Source: Idiomarina seosinensis_A (lineage in GTDB: Bacteria; Pseudomonadota; Gammaproteobacteria; Enterobacterales; Alteromonadaceae). Taken from it: 64,000 bases of DNA. The stretch lies in assembly GCF_044797955.1 (NCBI RefSeq), contig NZ_CP085211.1:1798001-1862000 (forward strand). Direction: 5' to 3'. Shown here piece by piece: positions 22,838-30,207 of the stretch; positions within the stretch are counted from its first letter, which is position 1; the number at the start of each line of letters is the position of its first letter. A model generated the notes under the pieces. That model was not told the origin of the DNA, did not search any database, and saw only the letters and a program-made list of their open reading frames with translations. Both the position numbers and the translations under genes were made by a program.

Positions 22838-23149
22838 TTAACCCAAGCTAATTTGTACATCAACACCCGCTGCCAAATCTAAACGCATTAATGCGTCAAC
22901 AGTTTTGTCAGTTGGATCCATGATGTCGATTAAACGTTTGTGGGTGCGGATTTCGTACTGGTCACGCGCATCTTTATTTACGTGTGGTGAAGTCAGCACG
23001 GTGAAACGTTCTTTCCGTGTTGGCAGTGGAATTGGACCACGTACCTGAGCGCCAGTCCGCTTTGCAGTTTCAACGATCTCTGCAGTCGACTGATCGATCA
23101 GACGGTGATCGAACGCTTTCAATCGAATCCGAATTCTTTGATTAGCCAT
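22838..23149 (-). CDS. rpsJ: 30S ribosomal protein S10 (NusE)
   Basis: 30S head protein that also acts as NusE in transcription antitermination with NusB and couples NusG to the ribosome. It has 103 residues starting MANQRIRIRLKAFDHRLIDQ and ending LAAGVDVQISLG, the exact family length. It is the first gene of the S10 operon and is preceded by a leader of about 170 bases and a consensus promoter at 23328-23355. Confidence 0.98.
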   Translation of the reverse strand: MANQRIRIRLKAFDHRLIDQSTAEIVETAKRTGAQVRGPIPLPTRKERFTVLTSPHVNKDARDQYEIRTHKRLIDIMDPTDKTVDALMRLDLAAGVDVQISLG

Positions 23150-23321
23150 ATAAAATCAAAGCCTCAATAAAAGAGCATTTAAAAAAGAGCACAGACACTC
23201 GCAAACCGCCCTGGCACATACCGGGGGTGCGACTGCCTACGTCAACCATTCAGTCCCCTATCGGGACTGTTGTGGAACATCCTGTGTAAAAAGCCGTTTG
23301 GCCTGATTACTCTGAATGTGG
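23150..23321 (-). promoter_or_regulatory. S10 operon leader, probable L4-responsive region
   Basis: The leader from the promoter start site to rpsJ is about 170 bases, close to the E. coli S10 leader (172 bases). It contains a strong hairpin at 23251-23269 (CAGTCCC / GGGACTG around GATAG) and, nearer rpsJ, a small hairpin followed by TTTTTT (23181-23200), placed like the E. coli attenuator. L4-dependent control is inferred from family knowledge and layout; structure was not computed. Confidence 0.6.
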
Positions 23322-23327
23322 TCGCGA

Positions 23328-23355
23328 ATTATACAGCGTTGCGGCCGCATGTCAA
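23328..23355 (-). promoter_or_regulatory. Consensus sigma-70 promoter of the S10 operon
   Basis: The minus strand has a perfect TTGACA (23350-23355) and a perfect TATAAT (23328-23333) separated by 16 bases. Both hexamers match consensus at all six positions, which is rare and fits a highly expressed ribosomal operon subject to leader regulation. Expected start site is near 23321. Confidence 0.9.
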
Positions 23356-23389
23356 TGAGTAAAAGCGTCCTTGCTTATTTGCCGGGTCC

Positions 23390-24589
23390 TTACTGAGAAA
23401 GCTCTTCGACTTGTTTCCAGACCCGCATTAAATTGCCGCCCAGGATCATTTCGATATCATTTTCGGAGTAGCCCCGATCCAGTAGGCCCTGAACTAAATT
23501 CGGATAGGTTGATACGTCTTTCAAGCCAACTGGTAACGAATCGCCTACACCATCATAATCTGAGCCAATACCAATATGGCGTACACCAATGAGTTCGTTC
23601 ACATAGTCGATATGATCGAGGACCTGGTCCAGCGTTGCATAAGGGTAAGGGTTACTTGCCTGAATTTCTTCGACGCGCCGTTTTGCTTCGTCACTTTCTT
23701 CGCCAAACTGCTCGTATACCGCTTCGATTCGATTTTTCATCATATCGCGATAACGATTTGCTTGCTGCGCAACAAAAGACGAACCGAAGTTGATTTGGAC
23801 CACGCCGTCATTCTCGGCCAGCTTTTTCAGCATGTCGTCGCTCATATTACGCTCAAAGCCCGGGGTAAACTGTCGTAGCGAAGAGTGTGATGCAATAACC
23901 GGCGCCTCAGTGGTTTCGATGACATCATAAAATGCTTCGTCCGAAATGTGTGAAACGTCAATCATCATACCAATTTCGTTACACGCCTTAACTAACTCAA
24001 AACCGAAGTCGCTTAAGCCGTTCCACTGTTTACGGATATCGTAAGAAGAGTCAGAAATATGATTGGTCTGCGAATGAGCAAACGAAATATAGCGCACACC
24101 TCGCTCATAAAACATGCGTAAGTTATCAAGGTCGCCTTCCATGGGAGTGCCGTTTTCCATTCCCATGGCAATAGACATCAACCCGTTTTGTTTATTTTGT
24201 GCGGCGGCTTTAGTCGAGTAGGCTAAAGCAAACTTTTCCGGCGCGCGGCCGACCAGCGCTTCCATGCTATCGATCAAATCATGGGCTAGCTCGATACTGC
24301 CGCCCGTCTGCTCGTATTCGGCTGGAATATAAATTGCCATAAACGGCACATTAAGTCCCCCGGCAACCGCACGCGGGTAGTCAAAATCGCCCTGATCTGT
24401 CGCCCGGGTTACATCTTCCCAGCTATTATGAATACGATACGGCACGTCAATATGGGTATCGACGATCAAATACTTGTCTGCTAATTGCCGGGCTTTTTCA
24501 CTGGCCTCGTAGTCCTGAGCTGCTACTGTAATCGTTGCACAGGCTCCTATTACCGCCAGCAGTGAGCTTCTTATCGTTGTTTTTAACAT
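23390..24589 (-). CDS. Secreted membrane dipeptidase, peptidase M19 family
   Basis: Zinc dipeptidase of the renal dipeptidase (M19) family, expected to hydrolyse dipeptides in the periplasm. The 399-residue product begins with a signal peptide (MLKTTIRSSLLAVIGACATITVAA, cleavage near residue 24). Visible metal-site motifs are VDTHIDVP (His46, Asp48), the GMENGTP Glu, DVSHISD and ASHSSLR, in family order; the C-terminus has GIGSDYDG. The start is ATG at 24589 with GAGG 7 bases upstream; a longer in-frame extension from TTG has no ribosome site and would bury the signal peptide. It lies 35 bases upstream of the S10 promoter on the same strand, and no terminator is obvious between them. Confidence 0.9.
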   Translation of the reverse strand: MLKTTIRSSLLAVIGACATITVAAQDYEASEKARQLADKYLIVDTHIDVPYRIHNSWEDVTRATDQGDFDYPRAVAGGLNVPFMAIYIPAEYEQTGGSIELAHDLIDSMEALVGRAPEKFALAYSTKAAAQNKQNGLMSIAMGMENGTPMEGDLDNLRMFYERGVRYISFAHSQTNHISDSSYDIRKQWNGLSDFGFELVKACNEIGMMIDVSHISDEAFYDVIETTEAPVIASHSSLRQFTPGFERNMSDDMLKKLAENDGVVQINFGSSFVAQQANRYRDMMKNRIEAVYEQFGEESDEAKRRVEEIQASNPYPYATLDQVLDHIDYVNELIGVRHIGIGSDYDGVGDSLPVGLKDVSTYPNLVQGLLDRGYSENDIEMILGGNLMRVWKQVEELSQ

Positions 24590-24644
24590 GCTTAGTCCTC
24601 GGTAAGACAATAATGGTAGTCACTTACAGAAGACTAACAAAACT

Positions 24645-24752
24645 TTAACTATGACGCACTATGGATGCGCTCAACGTAATAAAAGCACCGACTACCAACG
24701 TTCCGGCAGCCGGTGCCAGCAGCCACAGGATCCACCAATCATTTAAAAGCAT
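24645..24752 (-). CDS. Predicted 35-residue single-pass membrane protein
   Basis: Small ORF starting MLLNDWWILWLLAPAAGTLV and ending SIVRHS. Residues about 5-30 form one hydrophobic segment with three Trp residues near the N-terminal boundary and a basic C-terminus (Arg-His). AAGGG lies 7 bases before the ATG, and the ORF starts 18 bases after the stop of an 82-residue secreted protein, which suggests a two-gene unit. No family is recognised. The evidence is the ribosome site, tight spacing and membrane-like composition; comparison with related genomes was not possible. It may instead be a chance ORF. Confidence 0.55.
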   Translation of the reverse strand: MLLNDWWILWLLAPAAGTLVVGAFITLSASIVRHS

Positions 24753-24770
24753 AGTTTGACCCTTAATGAT

Positions 24771-25019
24771 TTACTGTGACTCGTTAACTGGGTCAGTACG
24801 CCCGGCTTCTGACGAACTATCCGTACTGAATAGCTCATCGCCCCAGGCATCGAGAGTTTCGAAAACCGTCGTACGTGTTAGCTTCAGTAGTTCCGTTGAC
24901 ACCGAGGTGACCTGGGCAGATATCATACCGGCGACATCCTGTTCCGTCTGCTGCATCTGAGCAGCGGCTGATGACGTAACAAAGACAGTGACTAATAAAA
25001 CAACAATACCTTTTTTCAT
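24771..25019 (-). CDS. Small secreted protein of unknown function
   Basis: An 82-residue protein with a clear signal peptide (MKKGIVVLLVTVFVTSSAAA, cleavage after residue 20) and an acidic, soluble mature part of about 62 residues containing Ser/Thr-rich ends and one Trp. GGAGG lies 5 bases before the ATG, a strong ribosome site. No family is recognised. It is followed after 18 bases by a 35-residue membrane ORF, and sits between dusA and a secreted dipeptidase on the same strand. Periplasmic location is inferred from the signal peptide only. Confidence 0.7.
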   Translation of the reverse strand: MKKGIVVLLVTVFVTSSAAAQMQQTEQDVAGMISAQVTSVSTELLKLTRTTVFETLDAWGDELFSTDSSSEAGRTDPVNESQ

Positions 25020-25178
25020 GATGGCCTCCGTAGGCTTTAGTACGCTTTTGTGAAAACTAAGCTTACTAATACAAACGGCATGCCAACATCGAAAAATACT
25101 TTAAGTTATTGTTTTATAATTAGTTTTTGTTTTTTTGGAGAAGTTTTATAAAAACGAGTTTTAGCTGGAGGAACAACA

Positions 25179-25199
25179 ATGGTGGATTTGACTAACTAG
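25179..25199 (+). other. Possible six-codon micro-ORF with strong Shine-Dalgarno
   Basis: On the plus strand GGAGG (25167-25171) lies 7 bases before ATG, followed by five codons and TAG (M-V-D-L-T-N). A TATAAT occurs upstream at 25115-25120. The micro-ORF is the left half of the palindrome at 25180-25215 and repeats the last five residues of DusA encoded on the other strand. Whether it is transcribed is unknown. Confidence 0.3.
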
Positions 25200-25215
25200 T
25201 TAGTCAAATCCACCA
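25180..25215. repeat. Perfect 36-base palindrome overlapping the dusA stop codon
   Basis: The 18 bases TGGTGGATTTGACTAACT are followed immediately by their exact reverse complement, with CTAG at the centre. The right half encodes the last residues of DusA (VDLTN, stop). As RNA it would form a long hairpin with almost no loop but no U-run, so it is not a standard terminator. It could be a 3'-end stabiliser, a convergent stop structure or a fold-back duplication. Confidence 0.9.
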
Positions 25216-26194
25216 GTTTACTATCCCGGTCCTGCCGGTACCTTAATGCGCCAGTTATTAATTGCTCGGCATTACTCGCCTTAGGCCCCTTAATGCTGAG
25301 GTACTGTCGCCATTTCTTGCCACCCGGCTGTCCTTGAAATAGTCCCAGCATATGTCTGACAACATGCCAGGCCCGGCCACCTGAGTTAATGTGACTATCG
25401 ATATAAGGTACCATAGCTAAGGCAATCGATTCGCGTGTTCGCTCTATCGTATCCGCGCCGCCGGCCAGCTCATCAAACTGAGTTAAAAGCCAGGGGTTTT
25501 GATACGCCTCGCGGCCTACCATAACCGAGTCTACCTGGCTCAGATGCTGTTTGATCTCGGCTAAGTTTTTTATACCGCCGTTAATCGCAATAGGGAGTTC
25601 TAAATAACGCTGTTTAGCTTGGTAGACACGTTCATATTGAAGTGGTGGTACTTCGCGGTTTTCCTTTGGGCTCAGGCCGCTCAACCAGGCTTTGCGGGCA
25701 TGCAGCGTTATCTGGCTGACGCCGGAACTGACAACAGCGTCCAAAAACCGATAAAGAAATTCATCAGAGTCGTGCTCATCAATACCCAACCTTGTCTTTA
25801 CGGTAACCGGAATATCAACCGCTGCCTGCATCTCGGCCACGCAGTGGGCAACTTGCTGGGGCTGAGCCATCAGGCAGGCGCCAAAGCTCCCATTCTGTAC
25901 CCTGTCAGAAGGGCAACCCACGTTAATATTAACCTCGTTATACCCCCTTTGTTGCGCCATTTCAGCACAACGGGCCATCGCCTTAGGATCACTTCCCCCC
26001 AGTTGCAGAGCTACAGGCTGCTCAGCCTGGTTATACTGTAAAAAATCCTGCTGACCGAACAAGATCGCACCGGTCGTTACCATTTCCGTATACAACAGCG
26101 TCTGCTTGCTGAGCAGGCGGTGAAAATAACGGCAGTGACGGTCGGTCCAGTCCAGCATCGGGGCAACGGAAGTCAAATAGGGATATACGGCCAT
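25196..26194 (-). CDS. dusA: tRNA-dihydrouridine(20/20a) synthase DusA
   Basis: FMN enzyme that reduces uridine 20 and 20a in the tRNA D-loop. The 332-residue TIM-barrel begins MAVYPYLTSVAPMLDWTDRH; VAPMLDWTDRHCR is the DusA signature, and NINVGCPSDRVQNGSFGACLM holds the catalytic Cys (in GACLM). The start at 26194 fits the family; an upstream TTG at 26206 would add four residues. It is divergent from zur with about 140 bases between them. The same dusA-zur-dnaB neighbourhood occurs in E. coli. The 3' end lies in a perfect palindrome. In other bacteria dusA is an integration site for mobile elements, but no element is seen here. Confidence 0.94.
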   Translation of the reverse strand: MAVYPYLTSVAPMLDWTDRHCRYFHRLLSKQTLLYTEMVTTGAILFGQQDFLQYNQAEQPVALQLGGSDPKAMARCAEMAQQRGYNEVNINVGCPSDRVQNGSFGACLMAQPQQVAHCVAEMQAAVDIPVTVKTRLGIDEHDSDEFLYRFLDAVVSSGVSQITLHARKAWLSGLSPKENREVPPLQYERVYQAKQRYLELPIAINGGIKNLAEIKQHLSQVDSVMVGREAYQNPWLLTQFDELAGGADTIERTRESIALAMVPYIDSHINSGGRAWHVVRHMLGLFQGQPGGKKWRQYLSIKGPKASNAEQLITGALRYRQDRDSKLVDLTN

Positions 26195-26230
26195 TTTATA
26201 AATCAATTTAGCGATAAAAATATACGTTGT

Positions 26231-26258
26231 ATTATACGCGATTTAACCGCGAGTCTCA
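26231..26258 (-). promoter_or_regulatory. Putative dusA promoter
   Basis: Minus-strand TATAAT (26231-26236) is preceded 16 bases upstream by TGAGAC (26253-26258). It lies 37 bases from the dusA ATG in the divergent dusA-zur region. No clear Zur operator was recognised here. Confidence 0.5.
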
Positions 26259-26336
26259 CTAACCTGACCGGAAAAGCGTTTGCCTACCCATGAAAAGGCT
26301 TTACAATAAGCACCTAATTGCAGCAATAGAATCGTT

Positions 26337-26777
26337 ATGACCACAGTTGAAACAGAACGCTTAATTCGCAAAGCAGAAAAGCTCTGCCAGCAGCGCGGAG
26401 CACGGATGACCAGTACCCGCCGGGAAGTATTTTCGATCCTTGCGCAACAGGCTGGCTCTATCGGCGCTTACGACTTATTAGAGCAATTAAAAATGGTTGT
26501 ACCCAATGCCAAACCTCCGACCATTTATCGGGCGCTCGATTTCCTGCAAGAACAGGGTTTTGTTCACAAAATCAGTTCATCGAATAGTTTTGTTCTTTGC
26601 TCGCATTTCGATCATCAACACCCCGTACAGATGCTAATTTGTGGCAGCTGTGGTGACGTTCGGGAGATTCAGTCCGATGGAGTCTATGAAGAACTGCGTC
26701 ATCAAGCCGAAAGCCAGGGATTTCTTGTGCAGGAGCAGACTATCGAAGCCCACGGCTTGTGCGCTAAATGCCAGTAA
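26337..26777 (+). CDS. zur: Fur-family zinc uptake regulator Zur
   Basis: A 146-residue Fur-family repressor. The winged-helix domain (about 15-90) carries the DNA-recognition segment KPPTIYRALDFLQEQGFVHK, and the dimerisation domain has Cys102-x2-Cys105 (ICGSCGD) and Cys142-x2-Cys145 (LCAKC) for structural zinc. The C-terminal phrase IEAHGLCAKC is typical of Zur rather than Fur or PerR, and it ends right after it. With Zn it should repress zinc-uptake and zinc-free ribosomal protein genes, none of which is in this window. It is divergent from dusA, as in E. coli. Confidence 0.88.
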   Translation: MTTVETERLIRKAEKLCQQRGARMTSTRREVFSILAQQAGSIGAYDLLEQLKMVVPNAKPPTIYRALDFLQEQGFVHKISSSNSFVLCSHFDHQHPVQMLICGSCGDVREIQSDGVYEELRHQAESQGFLVQEQTIEAHGLCAKCQ

Positions 26778-26826
26778 CCTCTGCCCGACCTCAAACTTTT
26801 AATCATAAAAACAAATAGGAACAACA

Positions 26827-29175
26827 ATGAAACTAAGCCACTTTTTTGGCTTTGCCGTTGCCAGCCTAACTATCAGCACGGCGGCCAACAGCCAGGCATT
26901 TGAAGACAAGTTTCGTCAACTTAATGACGATAAATTCCGTACCCCGAATATTTATCGCACCGCTTCGGGAGCTCCCGGTCATGCCTACTGGCAACAAAAA
27001 GTCGATTACGACATTCGCGTAACGCTGAATGATGAACAGCAGAGTGTCAGTGCCCGCAGCACCATAACCTATACTAATAACTCACCGGATACATTACGTT
27101 ATCTGTGGGTACAGCTGGATCAAAACCGCTTTAAAAAAGACTCAATTGGGCCGCAGACCCGCTCAACCCCGGCTGATAACCTTGACCGTGTCAGCTTCAG
27201 CCGCATGGAGAGCATGCTAACCCAGGAAGAGTTCCCCGCCGGTTATACAATTACTGATGTCAGTGATACGCGCGGTGAACCAATGCCCTATACCATCAAC
27301 GATACCATGATGCGTATTGATCTGGACCAGCCACTCGAGTCAGGCGAAACCGTAAGTTTTAATATCGGATGGCAAAACAATATTATCGAGGCTTCTGTTT
27401 TAGGTGGCCGCGGCGGTTATGAGTATTTTGAAGACGATGGCAACTACCTGTATGAAATGGCACAGTGGTTCCCTCGCATGGCGGCTTACTATGATGTCGA
27501 AGGCTGGCAAAATAAGCAGTTTGTCGGTAACGGCGAGTTCGCTCTGGAATTCGGTGATTATACCGTTGCTATTACTGTCCCGGCAGACCATATTGTCGCG
27601 TCAACCGGTGTTTTACAAAACAGCGGCGAAGTGCTCAATCGGCAACAGCGTCAGCGTCTCGAGCAGGCAAAATCTGCCGACCGTCCGGTTAAAATTGTAA
27701 CCGAAGAGGAAGCGCTGGAAAATCAAAAAGCCGGTACGGACGAGACTAAAACCTGGGTATTTAAAGCAGAACGAGTTCGCGATTTTGCCTGGGCTTCTTC
27801 ACGTAAATTTATCTGGGACGCCCAAGGCTACAAAAAAGGCGATACCGATGTGATGGCGATGTCGTTTTATCCAGAAGAGGGTAATCCGTTATGGGAGCGT
27901 TATTCCACTGCCTCTATTATCCATACCATAGATAGCTATAATGATTACAGCTTTGATTATCCCTATCCTGTAGCGATCTCGGTAAATGGCCCGGTCGGTG
28001 GTATGGAATATCCCATGATCACTTTTAATGGCCCACGTCCTTATGTTGACGAAGATAGTGGCGAAAAGTACTACTCTAAACGCACTAAATACGGTTTAGT
28101 TTCTGTCATTATTCATGAAATTGGCCATATTTACTTTCCGATGATTGTGAATTCCGACGAACGCCAGTGGACCTGGATGGATGAGGGAATTAACACCTAT
28201 CTGCAGTTTCTGGCAGAACAGAGATGGGAACCGGATTACCCTTCCTGGCGCGGCGATGCCCGCAACATTACCAGCTATATGGCCAGCGACAACCAGATGC
28301 CGATCATGACTAATTCCGAGTCTATTCTGCAGTTTGGTAATAACGCCTATGGTAAACCAGCCACGGCACTGAATATTCTGCGAGAAACCATCGTTGGCCG
28401 TGAACTCTTTGACTTTGCGTTTCGTGAGTATGCCCACCGCTGGAAGTTTAAACGCCCCACTCCTGAAGACTTGTTCCGTACTCTTGAGGATGCCAGTGGC
28501 GTTGATCTCGACTGGTTTTTCCGCGGTTGGTTCTACACTACGGATCATGTCGATATCAGTCTTGACCAGGTAAACTTGTTAACTGTTAATACCCAGGACC
28601 CGGAAATCGAAAAGGCCTGGCAAAACCAGCTGGATGAGCAAGATCCAGAATCCATTACCAGCGTTCGTAATCAGGATATGCTTTATAAAATCCACCAGCA
28701 GGAGCAGCTTCAGGACTTTTATAACCAATACGATGACTACACGGTCACTAATGCCGACCGCAATAAGTATCGTAAGTTATTAAAGGGATTGTCTGATGAG
28801 CAGCGCACAATGCTGCAAAACGGCAGTAACTTCTATGTTCTGGATTTCAGTAATTTAGGCGGCCTGGTCATGCCGATTTTACTGGATATTGAATACGAAG
28901 ACGGCAGTAATGAACATGTCCGGATTCCGGCAGAAATATGGCGTCGGTCGCCGGAAAGCGTCAGCAAGTTACTGATTCGCGACAAGACCATAAAGGAAAT
29001 CGTTCTTGATCCGCACTGGGAAACTGCTGATGTCGATGTCACCAATAACTATTGGCCTGCACGCCCAGTGCCTTCACGGATTGAGCTATTTAAGCGCGGT
29101 GACCGGCACGATAGTTTGATGGAAGACTATAATGAAGAACTAGAAACTGAAGATGATGAGGAAAATGAGTCGTAA
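26827..29175 (+). CDS. Secreted M1-family zinc metallopeptidase
   Basis: A 782-residue exported aminopeptidase-like protein. A signal peptide (residues 1-22, ending near ANSQA) is followed by an N-terminal beta domain (about 50-190) and a thermolysin-like catalytic domain. This has GGMEYP (391-396) in place of the GAMEN exopeptidase motif and the zinc site HEIGH (430-434) with the third ligand Glu453 (WMDEG), 18 residues after the second His. The remaining C-terminal part is acidic and ends in a Glu/Asp-rich tail. It is probably periplasmic or outer-membrane associated and degrades peptides; the altered GxMEN motif leaves exo- versus endopeptidase action open. AGGAAC precedes the ATG and the 3' end overlaps the next gene by 23 bases. 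Confidence 0.88.
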   Translation: MKLSHFFGFAVASLTISTAANSQAFEDKFRQLNDDKFRTPNIYRTASGAPGHAYWQQKVDYDIRVTLNDEQQSVSARSTITYTNNSPDTLRYLWVQLDQNRFKKDSIGPQTRSTPADNLDRVSFSRMESMLTQEEFPAGYTITDVSDTRGEPMPYTINDTMMRIDLDQPLESGETVSFNIGWQNNIIEASVLGGRGGYEYFEDDGNYLYEMAQWFPRMAAYYDVEGWQNKQFVGNGEFALEFGDYTVAITVPADHIVASTGVLQNSGEVLNRQQRQRLEQAKSADRPVKIVTEEEALENQKAGTDETKTWVFKAERVRDFAWASSRKFIWDAQGYKKGDTDVMAMSFYPEEGNPLWERYSTASIIHTIDSYNDYSFDYPYPVAISVNGPVGGMEYPMITFNGPRPYVDEDSGEKYYSKRTKYGLVSVIIHEIGHIYFPMIVNSDERQWTWMDEGINTYLQFLAEQRWEPDYPSWRGDARNITSYMASDNQMPIMTNSESILQFGNNAYGKPATALNILRETIVGRELFDFAFREYAHRWKFKRPTPEDLFRTLEDASGVDLDWFFRGWFYTTDHVDISLDQVNLLTVNTQDPEIEKAWQNQLDEQDPESITSVRNQDMLYKIHQQEQLQDFYNQYDDYTVTNADRNKYRKLLKGLSDEQRTMLQNGSNFYVLDFSNLGGLVMPILLDIEYEDGSNEHVRIPAEIWRRSPESVSKLLIRDKTIKEIVLDPHWETADVDVTNNYWPARPVPSRIELFKRGDRHDSLMEDYNEELETEDDEENES

Positions 29176-29665
29176 AGCTTTTCTATTCAGTTTGTGTTTA
29201 ATCGCGCTGCTACCTCCGGTAGCGGCGCACAAATACTTTTTTGGTCTGACCGAAGTCAGCCTTAATCCGGCCAATAATACGCTGGAAGTGGTACACCAAT
29301 ATACCCTGCACGATATTCAGCGAGCGATGACTGAACAATATGGACGTAACTTCCGTATTGAGGACAGTAAAGCAGATGGGCGTTTTCAACGGTGGCTTAA
29401 GCAACACTTCCAAGTTCGCGACTCCAGTGGCAAACCGGTGAAGCTGGACTGGGTGGGCTATGAAGCAGACTTTCAGGCCATTTGGTTTTACCAGGAGGCT
29501 GCCGTCAGCGCAAACGACTTTTGCTCATGGCAAGTAACTAATTCCTTATTAATGGACGTTTATTCAGCACAAGTTAATACCGTTAATTTTGTAACTCCCG
29601 ATAGTACACGCGGTGTAACCCTGACAGCTGCTGACAATGACCAAAGTGTCCATTGTAAAGAATAA
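29153..29665 (+). CDS. Secreted DUF6702-like protein
   Basis: A protein of about 166-170 residues with a signal peptide (SRKAFLFSLCLIALLPPVAA) and a beta-rich mature part. HKYFFGLTEVSLNPANNTLEV begins the domain and HQYTLHDIQRAM follows, resembling the DUF6702 family often found beside M1-type peptidases in Alteromonadales and Bacteroidetes. The function is unknown. Three in-frame ATGs (29153, 29156, 29165) are possible starts; GAGG sits only 3 bases before the last one, so the start is uncertain. It overlaps the M1 peptidase stop by 23 bases, so the two are probably co-translated and may act together in the envelope. Two Cys residues near the end of the domain could form a disulfide. Confidence 0.75.
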   Translation: MMRKMSRKAFLFSLCLIALLPPVAAHKYFFGLTEVSLNPANNTLEVVHQYTLHDIQRAMTEQYGRNFRIEDSKADGRFQRWLKQHFQVRDSSGKPVKLDWVGYEADFQAIWFYQEAAVSANDFCSWQVTNSLLMDVYSAQVNTVNFVTPDSTRGVTLTAADNDQSVHCKE

Positions 29666-29702
29666 CGCGAGTTAAAATTTACCGAAATAGGATCGAATAT
29701 TA

Positions 29703-30179
29703 ATGAATGCTGAATTCGTAAACCCATTCCTTCAGGCTCTACAAAACGTCCTGTCGATGATGGCTCAAATGGAATTGAAACCCGGTAAACCACAACTTAA
29801 ACAAGATGAAATGGCCCGAGGCGACGTCTCCGGTATTATTGGAATGGTAGGGCCTCAGGTTAAAGGCTCATTTTCTATTTCGTTTGAGGAAAAGCTGGCC
29901 TGTGAAATTATGAGCAAGATGGTTGGCGAAGAGCCCGATACACTTGACGATGAAGTGTGCGATATGGTCGGGGAGATCACTAACATGGTCACCGGCGGCG
30001 CCAAAAAGACTCTTGGAGAAAAAGGCTACGAATTTCAGATGGCAACACCAATAGTGGTATCAGGAAAGGACCATACGATTTCCCACCGCTCTGACGGCAA
30101 GAAATTAATCATGCCGTTTAGTCATCAAGCGGGTCAGGCCTATATAGAAATTTGCTTTGAGGAAATCAGCTCCAGCTGA
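29703..30179 (+). CDS. cheX: Chemotaxis phosphatase CheX-like protein
   Basis: A 158-residue CheC/CheX-family protein that would dephosphorylate CheY-P or a similar response regulator. It shows the single catalytic E-x-x-N motif expected for CheX (GEITNMVTGGAK; Glu91, Asn94), flanked by the conserved helix and sheet. No signal peptide or membrane segment is seen. It is not next to che or flagellar genes here, so its partner response regulator is unknown. It lies 37 bases after the DUF6702-like gene and is convergent with dnaB. Confidence 0.85.
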   Translation: MNAEFVNPFLQALQNVLSMMAQMELKPGKPQLKQDEMARGDVSGIIGMVGPQVKGSFSISFEEKLACEIMSKMVGEEPDTLDDEVCDMVGEITNMVTGGAKKTLGEKGYEFQMATPIVVSGKDHTISHRSDGKKLIMPFSHQAGQAYIEICFEEISSS

Positions 30180-30207
30180 AAGCTCTAATGTGATTACAAA
30201 GTGACGG

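Noticed and set aside
26207..26336. Zur operator in the dusA-zur intergenic region
   Set aside because: The AT-rich stretch has no clear Zur-box palindrome; only promoter-like boxes were found.
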